Origin: REDI01 sp964586865 | GTDB lineage: Bacteria; Myxococcota_A; UBA796; GCA-2862545 | Assembly (NCBI GenBank): GCA_964586865.1 | Contig: CAZPJM010000189.1 | Coordinates: 1-9,267 of the forward strand | Direction of reading: 5' to 3' | DNA: 9,267 nt | Shown: piece after piece, positions 6,399 to 9,267 of the stretch | Layout of the letters: each line of letters opens with the position of its first letter | Numbering within the stretch: the first letter of the stretch is position 1 | The notes under the pieces: generated by a model | The model's database searches: none | What the model saw: the letters and a program-made list of their open reading frames with translations, nothing else | What the model was told of the DNA's origin: nothing | Translations under genes and position numbers: made by a program

Positions 6399-7004
6399 AT
6401 GAACGTCCAGGCCATCCTCGACCGCATCCTCGACACCGTCGACCGTGAGGCCTACCTCACGCCGACGGCCCAGGTGGACGCGCGCTACCAGCCCGCCCTG
6501 GCGCTCATCGGGCGCGGCCTCGCCGACCCGGAGACCGACGCCGCCACCCTCCGCGAGCTGGCCCACGCGCTCCACCGCGACGGCCGCCTGGACAAGGTCC
6601 ACTACCACTCGGCCCTGCACGTCATCGCCGCCCACCCGAGCGTGGCCGACTACGCCGAGGCGGCGCGCCAGGCCGCCGAGCAGGAGCAGGCCGCCTACAG
6701 CGCCGGCGGGGCCAACCTGCAGGCGAATCTGGCCAGCGTGGACCGCCACCGCGGCGTGCTGGCCTTCCTGCAGGGCCAGTACGGCGCCGCCCTCGACTAC
6801 TTCACGCGGGCGATGGAGCGCCAGCGCACCCCGGAGAACCTGGGGAACGTGCTGTGCACCCTCATCCGCCTCGGCGAGGAGGACGAGGCCCGCGGCCTGG
6901 TCGACGCGGTCCGCCGCGCCCTCCCCGATGACTTCCTGGGCGAGCTCGACGCCCGCATCTCCCAAGACCCCGATCTCGCCCCTCTCCGCCCGGAGGCTTC
7001 ATGA
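6399..7004 (+). CDS. TPR-like helical protein, first gene of a three-gene operon
   Basis: This 201-residue protein is predicted to be almost entirely alpha-helical and soluble, without signal peptide or membrane helix. Residues about 113-146 (HRGVLAFLQGQYGAALDYFT and following) match the tetratricopeptide spacing of small and large residues. A second, weaker repeat follows at about 147-175 (ENLGNVLCTLIRLGEEDEAR). The N-terminal 110 residues are helical with a Gln/Glu/Ala-rich patch (AAEQEQAAYSAGG). TPR domains usually mediate protein-protein contacts, so a scaffold or regulatory role is plausible but unproven. ATG 6399 is preferred over an in-frame GTG at 6345, which lies inside the candidate promoter. 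The ATG has only a weak upstream purine match (GGGT). The stop codon overlaps the start of the 57-residue gene as ATGA, so the two are translationally coupled. Confidence 0.75.
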   Translation: MNVQAILDRILDTVDREAYLTPTAQVDARYQPALALIGRGLADPETDAATLRELAHALHRDGRLDKVHYHSALHVIAAHPSVADYAEAARQAAEQEQAAYSAGGANLQANLASVDRHRGVLAFLQGQYGAALDYFTRAMERQRTPENLGNVLCTLIRLGEEDEARGLVDAVRRALPDDFLGELDARISQDPDLAPLRPEAS

Positions 7005-7174
7005 GCACCCTGCTGACCGCCATCCTCGCCTGGCTGGCCGCCCTCTCCGGCGGACCGGTCGAGACGTGCGACGACCTGGACTCCCTCGAGCGCATCGAGC
7101 TCTGCGAGGACGCCCGGCAGGCCCCCACCTGGATGAAGGCCCGTCATGGCGAGTCCATCAGCAATGGATTTTGA
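7001..7174 (+). CDS. 57-residue exported or membrane-anchored small protein with two Cys
   Basis: This is a short gene easily missed by length cut-offs. It starts at ATG 7001, sharing ATGA with the stop of the TPR gene, and has GGAGG (6992-6996) 4 bases upstream. It ends with TGA 7172-7174, 2 bases before the sigma-factor ATG. The N-terminus (MSTLLTAILAWLAALSGG) looks like a signal peptide or single membrane anchor. The rest is acidic and hydrophilic, with Cys23 and Cys35 framing DDLDSLERIEL, which could form a disulfide outside the cytoplasm. The good ribosome-binding site, coupling on both sides and GC-rich third positions for most of its length support a real gene. The last few codons (SNGF) are less GC-rich. 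I recognise no family. Its place before an ECF-like sigma gene suggests a role in sensing or controlling it, which is inference. Confidence 0.65.
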   Translation: MSTLLTAILAWLAALSGGPVETCDDLDSLERIELCEDARQAPTWMKARHGESISNGF

Positions 7175-7176
7175 TC

Positions 7177-7797
7177 ATGGCTGCCCTCCGTGAACAGATC
7201 CGACAGCTGACCGCCGACCGGCGCAGCCCCGAGGCGCGCGCCCTGTTCGGCACCCTGGCGCGCTACGTGGAGCGCCGGGTCCACCACGTGGTCCGCCACG
7301 CCGCCAGCGACCTCATCGCGCCCTCAGAGGCCGAAGAGGTGGTGGCCGACGTCCTGCTCCAGCTCATGACCGGCTCGCTGGCCACCTTCCGGGGCGACAG
7401 CGTGGGCGAGCTGACCGCCTTCGTGCGGACGGTGACCGATCGCCGCCTCTGGCGGGTGATCAAGCGCCGCGTCAAGGAGAAGCGGATGCTGGAGGAGGTC
7501 CGGCCCGAGCATGCCCACGGCCGCGCCAGCATCGACCGCCCCGACCAGCTCGTGCGCATCGTGCCCGACCTGCCCCTCTCGGAGGCCGACGAGGCCTACC
7601 TGCGGGAGCTGCTCGAGGCCGGCAGCAAGGCCGAGCTGGCCCGACGCCGCAGCCTCTCCCGGGCGGCGGTCACCCAGCGGGTCCAGCGGATCCGCAAGCG
7701 GATCGACCAGCTCAAGCCCCAGCAGCAGCTCGCGGTCCAGTCCTGGCTCGAGCAGACCGCCCGCGAGGTCATCGAGTCCCAGGCCGGACAGACCTGA
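7177..7797 (+). CDS. ECF-like sigma-70 family RNA polymerase sigma factor
   Basis: This 206-residue protein has the two-domain layout of ECF sigma factors. A region-2-like part (about 20-105) includes EAEEVVADVLLQLM, FRGDS, ELTAFVRTVTDRRL and a basic run (KRRVKEKRM). These follow the usual 'AEDLVQDVF.L...FRG...AWL..IA...' pattern. After a linker, a region-4-like helix-turn-helix occupies about 135-180 (LRELLEAGSKAELARRRSLSR, then AAVTQRVQRIRKRIDQL). The match is divergent but consistent in order and spacing. It would direct RNA polymerase to a set of alternative promoters. ATG 7177 lies 2 bases after the stop of the 57-residue gene. No Shine-Dalgarno sequence is seen, so translation probably depends on coupling. 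An in-frame TTG at 7171 is an alternative start. No classical anti-sigma gene is adjacent. The alternative reading is a generic helix-turn-helix regulator. Confidence 0.7.
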   Translation: MAALREQIRQLTADRRSPEARALFGTLARYVERRVHHVVRHAASDLIAPSEAEEVVADVLLQLMTGSLATFRGDSVGELTAFVRTVTDRRLWRVIKRRVKEKRMLEEVRPEHAHGRASIDRPDQLVRIVPDLPLSEADEAYLRELLEAGSKAELARRRSLSRAAVTQRVQRIRKRIDQLKPQQQLAVQSWLEQTAREVIESQAGQT

Positions 7798-7844
7798 TCG
7801 GCCTGGGGGGCGGTCGCCGGGCGCGTCGCACGGCGCGGCTCCGG

Positions 7845-7902
7845 GGCCCCGACGCGAGACGCCCCGATCCACGAGGGACCGGGGCGTTCGGGGGTCGGGG
7901 CC
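7845..7902. terminator. Nested GC-rich hairpin between convergent genes, likely bidirectional terminator
   Basis: The outer stem GGCCCCGAC (7845-7853) pairs perfectly with GTCGGGGCC (7894-7902). Inside it, ACGCCCCG (7859-7866) pairs with CGGGGCGT (7880-7887), then after one A-C mismatch TCC pairs with GGA, leaving the 5-base loop ACGAG. It lies in the 163-base gap between the sigma gene, ending at 7797, and the RRM gene, ending at 7961 from the other side. No T-tract follows on either strand, so it may act as a pause or Rho-assisted terminator, or as an mRNA-stabilising end. Confidence 0.6.
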
Positions 7903-7960
7903 GCCAGGCCGGCTGACCGGATGACCGGCTGCTTGGCGCGGCCCCGCTGGGACGTGGGGA

Positions 7961-8251
7961 CTACCAGCGGTTCTGGCTGCGACCACCGCCGCCGCCACCG
8001 CGGGGCTTGTCGTGGGCCTCGTTGACCCGGATGGTGCGGCCATCGAGCTCGGCGCCGTCGAGGGCGTGGATGGCGGAGTCGGCAGCATCGGCATCGACGA
8101 AGGTCACGAAGCCGAAGCCGCGGCTGCGGCCGGTGTCGCGGTCGTTGATGACCTTGGCCTCGGTGACCTCGCCGTGGCGCTCGAAGGCGCGACCGAGGGA
8201 GTCATCGGTGGTGTTCCAGGAGAGACCACCGACAAAGAGCTTCTTGGACAT
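7961..8251 (-). CDS. Small RRM RNA-binding protein with Gly-rich tail
   Basis: This 96-residue protein is a single RNA recognition motif plus a short tail. RNP2 is LFVGGL (5-10) and RNP1 is RGFGFVTF (44-51), both with the aromatic residues that stack on RNA bases. The C-terminus is basic and Gly-rich (KPRGGGGGGRSQNRW). Bacterial proteins of this type, such as cyanobacterial Rbp proteins, bind single-stranded RNA and are often cold- or stress-regulated. The targets here are unknown. The start at 8251 is supported by GGAAG (8257-8261 on this strand) 5 bases upstream and by the typical MSKKLFVGGL opening. A long non-coding leader lies upstream. The gene converges with the sigma gene across the nested hairpin. 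Confidence 0.95.
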   Translation of the reverse strand: MSKKLFVGGLSWNTTDDSLGRAFERHGEVTEAKVINDRDTGRSRGFGFVTFVDADAADSAIHALDGAELDGRTIRVNEAHDKPRGGGGGGRSQNRW

Positions 8252-8265
8252 GTTCACTTCCGTGT

Positions 8266-8285
8266 GGGGCCCGAAGGACGGCCCC
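8266..8285 (-). promoter_or_regulatory. Hairpin just upstream of the RRM gene ribosome-binding site
   Basis: GGGGCC (8266-8271) pairs with GGCCCC (8280-8285), a perfect 6-base stem with an 8-base loop. On the minus-strand transcript the loop contains CUUCG. It ends 4 bases before the Shine-Dalgarno sequence (8257-8261). It could affect translation or be a target for autoregulation. GC-rich DNA makes such stems common, so support is modest. Confidence 0.35.
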
Positions 8286-8394
8286 GCGCTCCCCAGGGAT
8301 CGTCGACGGCGAATCCATCGTGCGATCGGGACCCGGGCGTCGCCATCGTGGGCGGGGGCCGGGAGGGGAGTCACCGCTGCGTGCGGCCCCCCAG

Positions 8395-8402
8395 GGTTAA
8401 CC
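8395..8402. promoter_or_regulatory. GGTTAACC palindrome, candidate promoter or regulator site
   Basis: This is a perfect 8-base palindrome in the gap upstream of the minus-strand RRM gene, about 145 bases from its start. TTAA-containing tracts are almost absent elsewhere in the window. No clear -35 element is visible on the minus strand. Assignment as a promoter element is inference from position and composition. Confidence 0.3.
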
Positions 8403-8514
8403 GAACGGCGGGGTCGGCGAGCGAGAAATCGGATCTTCGCGCGTTCCTGGCGTACGGACTGCCGGAACCGGGAGCGTGACCTGCGGGCGGACCGCTGGGG
8501 CCCGGCCCGGGGGA

Positions 8515-9042
8515 TCACGCGTCCTTCCAGGCCTCGAGGCCGTCCGGCAGGGGCTCCTGGGCCTCGTAGCGGACCTCCAGCAGCTCCACCGTCCGCTCGC
8601 CCTTGGGGGTGCGGAAGCTGACCTCGTCGCCCGCCGTCCTCCCCAGGAGGGCCCGGGCGATGGGGCTGCGCCAGGAGAGGACGCCGCGCCCCACGTTCAC
8701 CTCGTCCTCGCCGTAGATGCGCCAGGTCTTCTCCCGGCCCTCCTCGTCCTCGACGACCACGGTGGCCCCGAAGACGACCTTGTCGCCGGCGCGGCTGGCC
8801 TGGGCGGCGGGATCCACGACCTGGATCTTGTCGAGGCGCTTCATGAGGTAGCGGAGGCGTCGGTCGATCTCGCGGAGCCGCTTCTTGCCGTAGATGTACT
8901 CGGCGTTCTCGCTGCGGTCGCCCAGGCTCGCCGCGTATGCCACCTCGGCCGTGATCCGGGGCCGCTCCACCTTCTGGAGCCACTGGAGCTCTCGGGTGAT
9001 CCGGTCCAGACCACGCTGTGTGATGTAGTTGGGCACCGACAT
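8515..9042 (-). CDS. greB: Transcript cleavage factor GreB
   Basis: This 175-residue factor enters the secondary channel of RNA polymerase and stimulates cleavage of backtracked transcripts. The N-terminal coiled coil (about 10-77) contains ERPRITAEVAYAASLGDRSE in outline (26-45) with the acidic tip residues Asp42 and Glu45. It then has KKRLREIDRRLRYLMKRLDK (53-72). The DRSENAEY tip and KRLREIDRRxRYL match GreB rather than GreA, which has DLSENAEY. The C-terminal FKBP-like domain has FGATVVVEDEEG, WRIYGEDE, SPIARALLG and GDEVSF. It is about 17 residues longer than E. coli GreB (158), mainly as an extra tail (AQEPLPDGLEAWKDA). The start at 9042 has GGAG (9048-9051 on this strand) 5 bases upstream. 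The frame stays open upstream, but that stretch is not GreB-like. It is divergent from the last plus-strand gene. Confidence 0.96.
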   Translation of the reverse strand: MSVPNYITQRGLDRITRELQWLQKVERPRITAEVAYAASLGDRSENAEYIYGKKRLREIDRRLRYLMKRLDKIQVVDPAAQASRAGDKVVFGATVVVEDEEGREKTWRIYGEDEVNVGRGVLSWRSPIARALLGRTAGDEVSFRTPKGERTVELLEVRYEAQEPLPDGLEAWKDA

Positions 9043-9072
9043 GCACGCTCCGGGCCCCAGGCCCCCGGGGCG

Positions 9073-9104
9073 CCGGTTAGGGCCGAGGGGCCGGTCAGGG
9101 CCGA
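9073..9104. repeat. Two near-identical 14-base direct repeats in the greB divergent region
   Basis: CCGGTTAGGGCCGA (9073-9086) and CCGGTCAGGGCCGA (9091-9104) differ at one base and are 18 bases apart start to start. They lie in the 88-base gap between greB and the divergent plus-strand gene, followed closely by CGCTAACGCC (9111-9120). Tandem sites near two helical turns apart suit cooperative binding by a regulator. A chance duplication in GC-rich DNA is possible. Confidence 0.4.
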
Positions 9105-9130
9105 CCCGACCGCTAACGCCTGGAGCCCGC

Positions 9131-9267
9131 ATGACGACCCGCAATCGCCGCGACCCCACGGCCCTCCGCCACGGCGGCACCTCGGGCGGCGGCTTCGTGG
9201 ACTCGGTGAGCATGTCGGTGGGCGAGGCCCGCACCTCCCCAGCCCCCTCGGGCGGGCGTCGTCGGGT
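9131..9267 (+). CDS. N-terminal fragment of an unrecognised protein
   Basis: This is the 5' end of a gene cut by the window edge, with 45 complete codons visible. ATG 9131 has GGAG (9122-9125) 5 bases upstream. The peptide begins MTTRNRRDPTALRHGGTSGG and continues with a short less polar stretch (GFVDSVSMSVGEARTS) and an Arg/Gly/Pro-rich part. It has no signal peptide or membrane helix in the visible part and probably a flexible basic N-terminus. I recognise no family. Its promoter would share the gap with greB, where two direct repeats and CGCTAACGCC are found. Confidence 0.5.
   Translation, partial: MTTRNRRDPTALRHGGTSGGGFVDSVSMSVGEARTSPAPSGGRRR

Larger units (their letters stand above)
8252..8514. 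other. Intergenic region and probable long 5' leader of the RRM gene
   Basis: These 263 bases lie between greB and the RRM gene, both on the minus strand. I find no convincing gene. Open frames crossing it give Arg/Pro-rich products without recognisable motifs. It contains the palindrome GGTTAACC (8395-8402), the only TAA/TTA site here, and a hairpin next to the RRM ribosome-binding site. If transcription starts near the palindrome, the RRM mRNA has a leader of roughly 140 bases. Confidence 0.5.

Noticed and set aside
8012..8621. Plus-strand open frames crossing the RRM gene and the gap before greB
   Set aside because: They are shadows of the RRM gene that continue into Arg/Pro-rich sequence with no motif or supported start.
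9043..9234. Long N-terminal extension of GreB
   Set aside because: GreB normally begins a few residues before its coiled coil. The start at 9042 has a ribosome-binding site and the extension would run through the divergent gene.
1..9267. CRISPR arrays, insertion sequences, tRNA or rRNA genes
   Set aside because: No regularly spaced repeats, transposase motifs, terminal inverted repeats, tRNA cloverleaf or conserved rRNA stretches were seen.

Overview
The window is very GC-rich bacterial DNA with a strong bias to G or C at third codon positions. It most likely comes from a myxobacterium (Myxococcota) or a close deltaproteobacterial relative. The main evidence is a predicted surface protein that ends in a MYXO-CTERM anchor (Gly-Cys-Gly-Cys, hydrophobic segment, Arg tail) and carries a thrombospondin type 3 calcium-binding segment. 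A soluble Hanks-type Ser/Thr kinase, an ECF-like sigma factor and a small RRM RNA-binding protein are compatible with that origin. No mobile element, CRISPR array, rRNA or tRNA was seen.

Layout. Bases 2-184 are the 3' end of a gene with a hydrophobic tail. A plus-strand run follows: Ser/Thr kinase (279-1598), a small DUF1279/FAM210-like membrane protein (1637-1999), an enoyl-CoA delta-isomerase-type crotonase (1989-2690, overlapping the previous gene) and a thioredoxin-fold lipoprotein (2732-3232). A MaoC-type hydratase lies on the minus strand (3246-3689). It diverges, across a 103-base gap holding a perfect 16-base palindrome, from the MYXO-CTERM protein (3793-4749). That gene overlaps tail to tail by 66 bases with a minus-strand six-helix voltage-gated-type K+ channel carrying RCK domains (4684-6249). 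Divergent from the channel is a compact plus-strand operon: a TPR-like protein (6399-7004), an unannotated 57-residue Cys-pair protein (7001-7174) and an ECF-like sigma factor (7177-7797). A nested hairpin separates it from the minus-strand RRM protein (7961-8251). Minus-strand greB (8515-9042) and the start of an unrecognised plus-strand gene (from 9131) diverge at the right end.

Functional themes are signalling and gene expression (kinase, sigma factor, RRM protein, GreB), acyl-CoA metabolism (delta-isomerase-like enzyme and MaoC hydratase) and envelope or ion functions (lipoprotein, MYXO-CTERM protein, K+ channel, DUF1279 protein). Most of this is ordinary accessory or housekeeping content. 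The least familiar unit is the TPR / 57-residue / sigma operon. A striking compositional point is that the trinucleotides TAA and TTA occur only at a few intergenic spots, each just upstream of a gene, which makes these spots candidate promoter or operator elements.
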